NCBI GenBank assembly: GCA_034766995.1
Contig: CM068325.1
Span: forward strand, 597,501-661,500
DNA length: 64,000 nucleotides
Direction of reading: 5' to 3'
Source of the DNA: Acanthacorydalis orientalis
Lineage: Eukaryota > Arthropoda > Insecta > Megaloptera > Corydalidae
Shown here: one piece after another, positions 11,166-21,732 of the stretch
How positions within the stretch are numbered: the first letter of the stretch is position 1
Layout of the letters: the number at the start of each line of letters is the position of its first letter
Made by a program: the position numbers and the translations under genes
Notes under the pieces: model-generated
Seen by the model: only the letters and a program-made list of their open reading frames with translations
The model's database searches: none
What the model was told of the DNA's origin: nothing

Positions 11166-14100
11166 TCATTTATGCGCTATAAAATCAGAGAATGCACTAG
11201 AACCGCATTCAAGTGCAATTGAAAGAGGAGTCTTTCCGGAGACATTACGAGCATCGATCGATATGCCTTCAGAAACCAGCAAACATGCAACTTCGGCCAT
11301 GTTTTCTTTCGTATTCGCAGCCAGAAGATGTAAGGTAGTCGATTTATTGTTACTGATCGCCTTAACGTCCGCTTTCATTTCTTTGATCAAGTATTCGCAG
11401 TGTGCGCGAGAACCGAATTCGCAAGCGACATGAAGAGGCGTTCTTCCGCCGTCATCACGAGCATCAATCGATATGCCTTCAGAAACCAGCAAACGTGCAA
11501 CTTCGGCCATGTTTTCTTTCGTACTCGCAGCCAGATGATGTAAGGCGGTCGATTTATTGTTACTGACCGCCTTAACGTTCGCTTTCATTTCTTTGATCAA
11601 ATACTCGCAGATTGCGCGAGAACCTAATCTGCAAGCGACATGAAGAGGCGTTCTTCCGTCGTCATCACGAGCATCAATCGATATGCCTTCAGAAACCAGC
11701 AAACGTGCAACTTCGCCCATATTTTCTTTCGTATTCGCAGTCAGACAATGTAAGGTGGTCGATTTATTGTTACTGACCGCCTTAACGTTCGCTTTCATTT
11801 CTTTGATCAAGTACTCGCAGATTGCGCGAGAACTGAATTCGCAAGCGACATGAAGAGGCGTTCTTCCGAAGACATCACTAGCTTCGATCGAAATGCCTCT
11901 TAGAACAAGTTCGCTTACAAGTCCGATTTTTTCTTGATCGTGTGTTGCTGCCAGCATGTGTAAAAGTGTTGCCTCGTATTTGTCGGTAACGAAAACATCT
12001 GCTTGTTTGGCATTTAACAGGCACTCACAGACAGATTTTGATGCAAAACGGGCTGCATAATGAAGTGGAGTTAGACCTTCAGTATTTTTAGTTTTGACCA
12101 AATCGGTGTTTGCTAAAAGTCGCACTATCTCCACCGATCCGTCTCGTTCCTCGGATATCTGTGCTAGTAAATGCAGAATGGTGTTCGTTCCCATCGCTGC
12201 CGTATTTATAATTTAGATTCACATCACTTTTCTCCAGAATGTACTTTGACAGAGACGCGTGCCCCGACATTGCTGCGTAATACAACGGCGTCTTTTCGTC
12301 TTCGTCTACCGTGTTGATCAGTTCGCCTCTGTGAGTTTCTTCCGTGTGTTCCATTAGGTTTCTGACTATTTCCTTATATCCGTTCTTCGATGCGTGAATT
12401 AAGCACTGCTCTTTGTCAGAAATGAAATTCGTTATGTTTTCGTCGCTTTTCGGCAACAGCAATTCGACATTCTTCCACATCTGTGCGACGCATGCGTACT
12501 GCACTGGCGTGTATCCGAAGAAGTCGTCTCTTGCATTCATGTCGAACTCGTATCGGAGCAACTGTTTGAAGATGTTGTCGAACTCATACGTGGCACATAA
12601 GTGAAGTGCATTTCGGCCGAATTTGTCTGTCGAGTTGACAAACGTACTGCTTTCTTCCTGACCGATGAAAGCATTGAACCGATCTTCATCACCGCTCAGT
12701 AAGGTTTTTAATGTTTCTGATGATTTTTGACCTTTAATGAAAAGGAGGTCGAAAAAATGCTTAAGTGTTTTTCTTTCCGAACGAAAGATGGTTTTGGTGA
12801 GGAACTCTCTCGATTTTTCTCGATCGTCGTCGATGAATTCGTGAAAAAACTCCGCTGCAAAATATTCTGCGAACATTCTATGCGTATATTTGGGAGTACC
12901 GTCACGTACGGATTCAATTATGCCCGTCTTCTCTTTGCCCATTTTGATTTCATCTAAGAAATGTTTTAGCTGTTTCTTTTTGCTATTCACTAAAATGCAA
13001 TCAGAGTATTTTTGTTTCAAATTTTCTAACTCGATTTTATCTCCAAAAAGCAAATATATACTTGCTAATTGGTGATTTTCTTTAAATGCAATAAAACTAT
13101 TATCGAGAATTGATTCTTCTGCAGGTAATGCGGAATCAATATCTCGTTGTGTTTTCTCTTCGACGTATATTTTCCATTTCAGTCGCACGAATTCTTCGAA
13201 GAGTTCCAATAAGTCAACACGTTTCGGTAATTGTAAATCGTTGCGAGGATCGACATAATCTTTATATTCCTTCTCGTACACATCGCCGATTAGTCTACAT
13301 TCGAGCGGAGTGTTCATTAATCGGCCGGATTCGTTAGCGGTCGACGATTCCACCGAATGTGTTAGCGCTTCAATGAACCGCTTTGAACGTGCCTCGTCGC
13401 CGTTTCCGCTTGTATTCCATCGTTTCTTGAGAAACGACACCGCGTCTTCTTTATTAAACGGAGCCAACTGATGGCAAAGACGATTGAATTCGTCTTCCAG
13501 ATATTCTTGTTCGTTCGGTCGCGATGTAATGAATATTTTGAATCTGCCGGTTTTGTTTAGACTTGTAACGAGATCGACAACGGGCTGCCTGTGATCCGGG
13601 GCGATTTCGTCGAATGCATCGAACAGAACTGTAATGTTCGGCCACACCGCGAAGAGATTTTCTTCGAATTTGTCGAAGTGTTGAGAATTGACGATGAATT
13701 CTGTTGAAGATTTGTCGTCGAATGTCTTTCTCGCTTTGAATTCTCTCACATAATCCATCAAATTCACATAAATAACCCAAGTATTTCGGTGCTGTTCGAT
13801 GAACTTCGACGCGAGTCTCGATAATAACGCGGTCTTCCCCATTCCCGGGGAAGCACATATGATAGTTAGATCTCCGCTTCGATCCGTCAACTGATGATCA
13901 TCAAACTGCTTTGTAACTCGTTCACGTATAAAATTCCTTACATGTTTCATCGATCCGTGAGATTTATGCAAATAGAATTTCGTCTCAGAGTGCTCGATCC
14001 ACAGTATATTTTTTTTGTCGTTTAATTCGCAAAGCAGTTTAAATTCTTGATCTGGATTCTGTTCTGGTAATAACAAGAGGTTGTCGGTCTCATGTTTCTC

Positions 14101-15756
14101 TTTTGAATCAGTGGGCTGCATGTCCTTGCTCGATAAATCGTATCGATTTTTTAAAGACTTTTTCACACGAAGATTTTGAAAATCTGTCTCTGTCATGCCG
14201 CTAAAGGCGTAGACGTCGTCTTTGTCGTTGAAATCGAATCGATTTATGTCGATTTCATTACTATACGTCACGCGTCTGCCGATATAAGAAGCGTCCGTCG
14301 ATCTAAGCATGTCCGCGGAGGGAACGATCTCGATCGGGTCGGCTGATGTAATGAGCTTAAACAGAAATTCGTTACTGATGATGTGGCGGATGTCCGGGCG
14401 AAAGACCTGTTCCACTTTCGTACGACGTGTCTGAAACAGAACTTCTTTCTCTAAGAGTTCTTGTTGCATCGACGGCACGAGTTCATTAAATTGAATGTCA
14501 TCGTCAATACACTGCACATTGTTCGCACTCAAAGATGTAGATTTTGAGACGATTATAAACTTTACACGATCCCAAGATGGAATATCGAGTGTTGTTTCGC
14601 ACGAGGAACAAGCAATCACCAACACACTCACTTCGTTTAATCGCAGATCACTTTTAAGTCTGTTTTGATCATAAGTTTTGAACTCGTCGTCGCTAATCAC
14701 GCGGAATGTTCCTTTTTTCAAGCACTGCACCACTTTCACGAGTGAAAAGTCCACGCTGCAACGCGTCTTCACATGACAAATGTGCACATTTTGTTCGATT
14801 TTTTTTCCGAATTCCCGTAAACTGTCTTCAGTGAATCGGATGCCGTGTGTTTCAATCCGATTCAAATGGAATTCGCTGAACACATTCGACGGGTTCTGTA
14901 TTTTTTCTTTAGCCGCATCAAACCATTCCATGCATTCTTGTCTACCGACGAAATATCGTTGTGGAGCGCACACCCATCTTGCTATGGTATTGTAAAGATC
15001 CTTGTAAATATTATTAAATTTCGCTTCGTCATCGACATGAAGAAACTTTTTTATTTCATGTTTGGTTTCTTGTTCAATCTTTTCGTCGCGAAAGTTAACA
15101 TAAATCGTTAATTTATTAAAAAAATCTTCAGCAACAAACGATAAATTTTTGCCATTTTTGTCAAAAACTTTTTCGCGAAGAGATTCCTCATCTTTTAAAA
15201 AGTTTACCAGTTCTATGTGGTCTTTCTTGAACTTGTAAACTCTCTTCATTTCTTCATCACACTCCTCGAATATATTTTCGTGGCGTTGATCACTGAACTC
15301 TAATCCGGCATTTGTCATTAACGCGAGTTCGGTTATTTTACCCTTATGCTTTGTTTCGAAATTTTTGTCTTCGATTTCTTCTTTAAACGAATCAAAGTAC
15401 ATGTTTAGACGAAGACTCGACTTTTCCGAAAAGAACATCTTCTGAGATGTTGTATTTTTCTCGTTATTGGATTTGTGTTTAAGTTGAAATAATTTGTATT
15501 TCCACTCGTTGTTTTCTTCGTAATGCAAGACAATGTCGTCGAATTTTCCAGCGTCTTCCATTTCGCATGCCAGACGAAATTCTTCGGAATTCGCATTTAG
15601 CTGCTTACACAGTAGGTACATAATGACTTTATATTGGTAATCACGGCCGTGGTAGCATATCTTGTCCCCTGCGGGTGTATAATTTCTTTCGAAACTCTCA
15701 ACACTGTGTCCGTTGGCTGGAACAATTGAATCATGATTGTTCGTTGAAGACGTCAT
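11166..15756 (-). CDS. nuclease-like/NACHT/ankyrin STAND protein (one frameshift)
   Basis: About 1,530 codons in two overlapping frames, broken at 12190-12192; the upstream frame stops at 12088. Residues are numbered from the ATG at 15756. Residues 30-110 resemble the PD-(D/E)XK fold of Cap4/DUF4297-type DNA nucleases, with an acidic FDDIVL at 72-77 and FQLKHK at 90-95 giving the QxK pair. A NACHT NTPase follows: Walker A SPGMGKT at 636-642, Walker B VLFDAFDEI at 710-718, ITSRP at 743-747, NTPLE at 815-819 and the HRMFAEYFA motif near 960. Ankyrin repeats run from about 1034 to the end, including three near-identical 70-residue double repeats. STAND proteins oligomerise after sensing a ligand. 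Here the ankyrins would be the sensor and the N-terminus the effector, which is inference. The start is set by a splice acceptor just upstream. It may be a living gene with an assembly error or a young pseudogene. Confidence 0.85.
11169..11900 (-). repeat. 210-bp ankyrin-coding tandem repeat
   Basis: The landmark agaaaccagc recurs at 11271, 11481 and 11691, exactly 210 bp apart, with a diverged fourth copy near 11901. Each unit encodes two ankyrin repeats (70 residues) with the pattern GRTPLHVAC ... CEYLIKEMKA ... STTLHLLAA ... VARLLVSEGISIDARD. Near-identity at silent sites implies recent duplication or gene conversion. Confidence 0.9.
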
Positions 15757-15766
15757 CGTCGCGTGT

Positions 15767-15790
15767 CTGCAAAAAAAAACAGCAATCATT
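15767..15790 (-). promoter_or_regulatory. splice acceptor upstream of the NACHT start codon
   Basis: Read on the minus strand, a pyrimidine run (nine or ten T) followed by gcag precedes acacgcgacg and the ATG at 15756. The open frame runs 11 codons further to 15789 only because it reads through this tract. The acceptor implies a non-coding first exon further right and excludes the upstream ATG as the start. Confidence 0.7.
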
Positions 15791-16249
15791 CAGGTGGAAA
15801 ACGTTTACTATTTGAGTGTAGTCTGGTGTCGGGAACGTGCGTGGGCATATTTTGTATTTATATTAAAAGCAAATTCAGAATGGAACGCATGTGCTGCGAG
15901 GTGATAATCATTACATAACACTTTGCGAACCGTCCGAAACCCGACATTTTCAAAAATACATTTTTCGCAAGCCGTGCGATGTTAATACACGCCTTGACTC
16001 CTCGACAACTCGTTTAACATGAATCGAAAATAAAACTCATCACGTCTCGCTCAAACCATCGAACGGCTAACTTTAATGGTATTGCGCATTATATTTATTG
16101 AATTTCGAACGCCGACAAACATGATTCATTTTAATTCATTGCATTTTGTTGCATGAAAATTATAAACAGAATGTCCATCGCTGTCACTGTAATCAGATCC
16201 AAGGTATTTTAATATTTGTTAATAGAATCGGATTTTATGGAATCTCTTG
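15791..16249. other. probable intron or 5' flank of the NACHT gene
   Basis: No open frame of note. By the acceptor at 15767 this should hold the 3' part of an intron of the minus-strand gene. I cannot place the upstream exon. Confidence 0.35.
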
Positions 16250-16995
16250 TCTATGAAATATACCTCTGGACTGAAAATTCACGGGTCGGTTGCGAGATTT
16301 GAATACGGAATACAAGGTCATCTGAAAACATTAACAGTGCAGTCAAAAGTGTGGTTGAAGATTCGCTCGCAGCGGTTCAACTCACGCCGGAACAACACGG
16401 AGTTCACCACAAAGTATTTTGAAGTTGTGTCCATATAAGATTCAACTGGTGTAAGAAACAATGCCTAATGAGCATCGCGAGTGCGCTTCAATTAAAGCAG
16501 AACATTAATTGAACGTGGTTGAAAGTGACGATTCTGTTTCGAGAAATTTGTGGATGAGCGACATGGATTCATCAACAAACCAAATACGCGCCTCTGTGAC
16601 ATTAGTGTTCGATATCAAGACCATAAGTCGACTTTGGACGTAAAATAGTTACTTGTTCGGTGTACAATAACATTGTAAATAAATAAGTTTGAACCATCTT
16701 TCTTTGACGATGGCCGATAACGCTCAGAAGGTACAACTAGAAGAGGTTGGGTTTCAAGAGACAAATCAATTTTTCGTACAGAAAAAGTCACAATGGACCA
16801 TCGAAGACAACGTTCTCTAAATCGGATACTTTTTAAACAGGCCGATGTAACGACGTTATATTTAACGACCTGGGAATAGTTTCGACGGAGCAATTTAAAG
16901 GAGAAGATTTACGTCTACAAAGATTGTAAAAGCATAAAAGGTATATTCGAAAAGAAATTGTAAAATCACCACTTAAGAGGTAACTAGAGACGTTG
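16250..16995 (+). pseudogene. decayed IS630/Tc1/mariner-type transposase
   Basis: Short pieces in changing frames follow the order of the insect transposase group with a DUF4817-like N-terminal helix-turn-helix. A piece near 16530-16600 reads HGFINKPNTRLCD, close to the family's GYVNKQNCRIW segment next to the first catalytic Asp region. A piece near 16895-16960 reads LKEKIYVYKDCKSI, close to the family's C-terminal LKxKVYxNKPxSI. The stretch between them contains only stops and shifted frames. The catalytic residues cannot be placed. The call rests on two motif matches in the right order and spacing. Confidence 0.4.
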
Positions 16996-17931
16996 AGGAA
17001 ATTTCAAATACGGTTTTCGTATGAAAGTATTAAAGAAATCATTTTATTTTTTATTCAGTATTTTAGTTAAATTCAATACTGATCTAAAATACTAAATCAA
17101 AATATCATACTTTTTTAATTTTTACCCTTTTTTTAAATACATTCATGCAGAGCCTTTATAATTGATACACGACGATCACACTATGTATTGCGAATTCAAC
17201 TTTTGAACGAGATGTAAAGCGAGCATCGCCGTCAAATGAGAATGGATGACATCTACATTGTATGAGAACATAGTGACTCCCGAGCCGTATTCGCACAGGA
17301 AGATGAAATTATTTAGATGGGAAATTTACAACTGAATAAGCAAAAGAACAGACAGTCACTGGAATATATATTTCCGAGGAATTATGTTATTGTGTAATAG
17401 TAATTCCATGCATTCTCTCTTGGAAACGACCTGCATTATCGCTAACCGACTGGAGCTCCAGTTCAGTTTCGTGAAATGCGTCGCTCCACATCGAATGCTG
17501 TCGTCGAAGAAGTGTGTATTCACAGAGGTAGAATAACGATAAACAAAGATAGAAAGCATCTGTTGGCGTGTAATTCTGTGACGCATTCGCAACGAGCCCA
17601 CAGAAGAAACGAGAGCTGGACAGTAGAAGCGATTTATTTGTGCGGCGAATCGGCGCACGACGTTACTACGAGGATAATTTAAAAACATTGTGATCTGGAC
17701 TAGAGACGTCGGTGTAATTTATAAACTCATGGCTACGTTCTTTCCCACACATCTGTTATGATTATATGTGAAATATCAAGTCGATTCGTTAAACAGTTTG
17801 TTGTAAACAACGGTTTAAATAAAGCTATCACAATTTATATTTTAGATTGAATAAAATTGGCAGCGATGAAGTTTTTTGTTAGAAAAGGATCCACATCAAC
17901 GGTTATTATTACCGAGATGATGTATATATAT
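16996..17931. other. non-coding stretch, no gene recognised
   Basis: Open frames at 17356-17688 (minus) and 17476-17682 (plus) overlap each other, and neither carries motifs I know. 17000-17160 is very AT-rich. A TA-rich run at 17932-17942 leads into the mariner element and probably provided its TA target. Confidence 0.35.
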
Positions 17932-17946
17932 ATATATATATAAAGC

Positions 17947-19220
17947 AGGAGGTTGCATTGAAAGCCGCTGTTAGCTTGTAGATGGCTCTAGGTGCGTATG
18001 CTGTGGGTAATGACAATTGTCTCTTATATCATTTTTAAGTGTGAATATTTCCCACTAAAATTCAGCCATTAGACGCCATACTTTATTTACACAAGCTCTT
18101 TTCTATATCCGAATTAAAATGGAACGCGATAAGTTGTTTTTACAATGTGTACTTCTACACTACTTTAATTTGAAAAAAGTGCAGCTGAGTCTCATCGATT
18201 GCTTACGAAAACTTATGGTGAATCTGCTCCATCGAAAGCAGTATGTAGAGATTGGCTTCTACGATCCAAAAGTGGCGATTGTGACGTTCACGACAAACAG
18301 CGGACAGGATAGTCGAAATAGTTCGAAGAGGAACAACCGTACGATCTATTGGAACGATGCTCTGCTCAAACACTCAAAGAATCGGCTCGACAGATACAAG
18401 TCGATAAATCAACAATTTAACGACGTTTACAAGCCGTGGGAAAGATCCAGATAGACGGGAGATGGCCGCCGCATCAATGGACCGAAAATGCCATTGCTAA
18501 TCGTTTAAACATCTCGATTTCTTCGGTCTCGAGGCGTAAAAAGAAGAGTTTTTTGTGACATATCGTGACCGGCGATGAAAAATGGATTTATTTGGACAAC
18601 TCTAAACGCAAGAAATCATCGGTTGATCCTGACCAAACAACGTCGTCGACACGAAAGCGATACAACTACGGTCACAAAGCTATGCTCTCTATTTGGTGGC
18701 GTATGGAGGTTGTCGTGTATTATGATCTGTTGAAACCGAAGAGAACACTCACCGTTGAACGTTATCGACAACAATTGGAGCGTTTGAATGATAATTTGAT
18801 GCAAAAATGACGGTCAATTGCTTCGAATCGCCGAAAAGTGATTTTTATCCATGACAACGTTCGGCCCCACGATGCTAAAGCCTTGGAAGAAACACTGATG
18901 GAGCTCGAATGGGAAGTTCTCCAGCATCCAGCGTATTCTCAGGACCTGGCCGCAAGCGATTACCACCTGTTCGGATCGATGTAACACGCTTTGGAAGAAA
19001 TACACTTTCATAACTACGGAGAAGTCGAAAATTGGATTGCCTAATGGATCGGCTCAAAAGACAGACAATCCTTTCGTCGCGGAATTCAACTCCTGCCAGA
19101 AAAGTGGGAAACGGTCATAGCTTCCGAGGGTGAATATTTTGATTATTGTACTCACATAATTTATTATTGAAATAAAGGCTCAAATAACACAAAAAACAGA
19201 CGATTTCAATGCAACCTCCT
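17947..19220 (+). mobile_element. mariner element 1 with intact terminal repeats
   Basis: The 17-base inverted repeat aggaggttgcattgaaa lies at 17947-17963, with its exact complement at 19204-19220. The length (1.27 kb) is that of a full mariner. TA lies near both ends (in the TA run ending 17942 and at 19223-19224), but the exact outer base is uncertain by two to four positions. It encodes the broken transposase at 18119-19170. The terminal repeats suggest it could be mobilised only by a transposase supplied from elsewhere. Confidence 0.85.
18119..19170 (+). pseudogene. mariner transposase, D34D type, inactivated
   Basis: Mariner transposases cut and paste the element at TA sites in the nucleus. 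The N-terminal helix-turn-helix is readable after a frameshift near 18178 (SHRLLTKTYGESAPSKAVC). The catalytic core shows VTGDEKW (about 18569), then FIHDN (about 18845) and SDYHLF (about 18957), with 34 residues between the last two aspartates. All three catalytic Asp codons are intact. Stops interrupt the frame at 18808 (after LMQK), after LFGSM (about 18982) and near 19042. Several look like C-to-T changes of CGA or CAA codons. The C-terminal FRRGIQLLPEKWE is still recognisable. Confidence 0.85.
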
Positions 19221-19232
19221 AATAGATATATA

Positions 19233-20155
19233 CGAGGTCAAACAATTAAGTAATGCGACCGATTTTTTTTCTCGGCCTGTGGTAACACTGCGAACCTGTA
19301 ATTCCGCCACCGTAATAGCAGATCCCTACTCTCTCGATTGAGACCTTGACCACCCTCGTACGATCATTTCTTCGCCAGCTGTTTAGTGTTTTGTAACAAC
19401 GCGCGAGTAGTGCATGTCACGAAAATGGAACAGAGAAATTTAGAGCAACGGTGCGCGATAAAATTTTGTGCAAAACTCGGCGAAACCGCGACAGAAACTT
19501 ATGAAAAAGTGCTTAAAGTGTATGGTAGTGATGCCCTGAGTCGTAGTCAGGTGCTTCGGTGGCATGCCGATTTCAAAAAGGCCGTGAGAGAAGAAGGCGA
19601 GAATGAGCAAGTCCAAAGTGAAAACCATGTTGATTTGCTTCTTCGACAGCAAAGGGGTGGTTCACAAAGAGTTCGTACCACCTGGACAAACCGTAAATCA
19701 AATATTCTACCGCAATGTGCTCAAAAAATTACGAAAAAGGGTGCTCAGAGTGCGTCCAGAGATCGCGAAGACTTGGGTTGTGCATCACGACAATGCTCCC
19801 TGTCACAGTGCGTTCAGTGTCTCTCAGTTTTTGGCGTCTAAAGGCATCGCAACGTTACCACAACCGCCCTATTCACCGGACATGTCACCCTGCGACTTTT
19901 TCTTATTCCCACATATGAAAAAATTCGTCAAAGGTCGACATTTTGACTCCGTTGAAGATATCCAAGAATCTGTGACGAGGGTACTCGGAGAGGTCCCACA
20001 AGAAGTGTTCCAGAATTGTTACGAAAACTGGAAAACTCGCTGGAATAAGTGTATAGATGCGGGAGGGGACTACTCTGAAGGGGATCGCAGCGATGTACTT
20101 TAATTTTTAAATATACTCGATTTTTGTATTTTGTCGCATTACTTGTCTGACCTCG
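19233..20155 (+). mobile_element. mariner element 2, internal-deletion derivative
   Basis: The ends are cgaggtcaaacaattaagta (19233 on) and, inverted at 20128-20155, cgaggtcagacaagtaatgc, i.e. terminal repeats of about 28 bp differing by one base and a 4-base gap. TA flanks both sides (19231-19232 and 20156-20157), the usual target duplication. At 923 bp it is roughly 370 bp short of a typical mariner, which fits the deletion in its transposase. It starts only about 12 bp after mariner 1 ends and belongs to a different subfamily. Confidence 0.85.
19425..20103 (+). pseudogene. mariner transposase with internal deletion
   Basis: The N-terminal helix-turn-helix (CAIKFCAKLGETATETYEKV, residues 8 to 27 or so) is followed at about 19595-19602 by a jump in frame and position to KSKVKTMLICFFDSKGVVHK. 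The reading then continues to the stop at 20101-20103. The missing middle contained the second half of the DNA-binding region and the first catalytic Asp (GDE box). The other two are present in HHDNAPCH and SPCDFFLF, with 34 residues between them. It resembles the group that includes the transposase half of SETMAR. It cannot be active. Confidence 0.85.
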
Positions 20156-20157
20156 TA

Positions 20158-20964
20158 TTAAGCGATAAAAACGCGATTTCAGTGATAATTTCACAAAATT
20201 TACCGATAATGTATACAGGTTTCGGGTTATTTCGATAAAAGTAAGTTAGTTCTATACAATAGTAGCAAAATTTATCAACAAATCTCGAGTCTGGTAGTTG
20301 AAAATCACGTTTATATGAAAAATATCGCTATTTGAAGCGAAAAAAACACGATTATTGTGATAATTTCACAAAATTTACCGATAATGTATACATGTTTCGG
20401 GTTATTTCGATAAAAGTAAGTTGTTAGTTCTATATAATAGTTGCAAAATTTATCGGCAAATCTCGAGTCTGGTAGTTGAAAATCACGTTTATATGAAAAA
20501 TATCGCTATTTGAAACGAAAAAAACTTTATTTTAGTGATAATTTCACTAAATTTACCGATAATGTATACATGTTTCGTGTTATTTCGATAAAAGTAAGTT
20601 AGTTCTATACAATGGTAGCAAAATTTATCGGCAAATCTCGAGTCTGGTAGTTGAAAATCACGTGTATATGAAAAATATCGCTATTTGAAGCGAAAAAAAC
20701 ACGATTTTAGTGATAATTTCACAAAATTTACTGATAATGTATACACGTTTCGGGTTATTTCGATAGAAGTAAGTTAGTTCTATACAATAGTAGAAAATTT
20801 ATCGGCAAATCTCTAGTCTGGTAGATGAAAATCACGTGTATATGAAAAATATCGCTATTTGAAGCGAAAAAAACACGATTTTAGTGATAATTTCACAAAA
20901 TTTACTGATAATGTATACATGTTTCGTGTTATTTCGATAAATGTAAGTTAATTCTATACAATAG
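20158..20964. repeat. 175-bp satellite, family A, left block
   Basis: About 4.6 monomers starting directly after mariner 2. The landmark gagtctggtagttg recurs every 175 bp (178 once, owing to an extra gtt near 20423). The monomer is AT-rich, with the segments aatcacgtttatatg, aaaaatatcgctatttgaag, gtgataatttcac and tttcgggttatttcgataaa. The block ends abruptly at the probable LTR. Confidence 0.95.
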
Positions 20965-21055
20965 TGTAAGATGCCGAGCCTCTCTATTCTATTCTTTTAT
21001 ATGTATTATTATATTCAAACCCCACACCTGAACTGTAGGGAGAGAGAGCCCGTTT

Positions 21056-21060
<5 letters not shown>

Positions 21061-21136
<76 letters not shown>
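21061..21136. repeat. (TA)n microsatellite
   Basis: 38 uninterrupted TA units within the probable solo LTR. Confidence 0.95.
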
Positions 21137-21137
<1 letters not shown>

Positions 21138-21732
21138 TTAGGTTGTCGCAGCTATGATTCTTCTTGACTGTAAAGGTTTCAAATTTGGTCAGAATAAAGT
21201 CCGAATACTTTAAAGTTAATGTTTAATAAATAAAATAATACAATCCTAAATAACGTTAATACACAGCAATAGTTAACACGTTACGGTAACATTTAAAGCG
21301 CCACACGAGCCCCGAGATCGACTTCCTCGTTTCCGAGAGAGAGAGAGAGAGAATGATTTTATTGTTAAGAATATAATACAATAGCACAGATTTTTTAACT
21401 AAAGTATGCTAATTACAAAGTTGCGGTACCTCGCCTTGGCGTTGAACTCGCTTATGGCCTGATAACAAATGTTTATAATAATGGAGTACTGTGTGTGTTT
21501 TGATTGTGGGATGTGCCCGGAGGAATTTTCAAACCGGGCTTGAACAGTACTTACAACTAACCTAACTAACTTAAAACTAACTTAACTAACTAAACTTAAC
21601 TAAATTAACTGACTTATCTAGTCGGCTATTGTCCATAAGGGTTTAATGTTTTTTAGTGTTCTTTCACTGTTTTGGGATGCACGCACTTTAGCACAGGTGA
21701 GCACACACTGCTCAACACAACACGAAACAACA

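Noticed and set aside
13454..13858. A 134-codon minus-strand frame as a separate gene
   Set aside because: It lies wholly inside the NACHT coding region in another frame, and its composition is that of a shadow frame.
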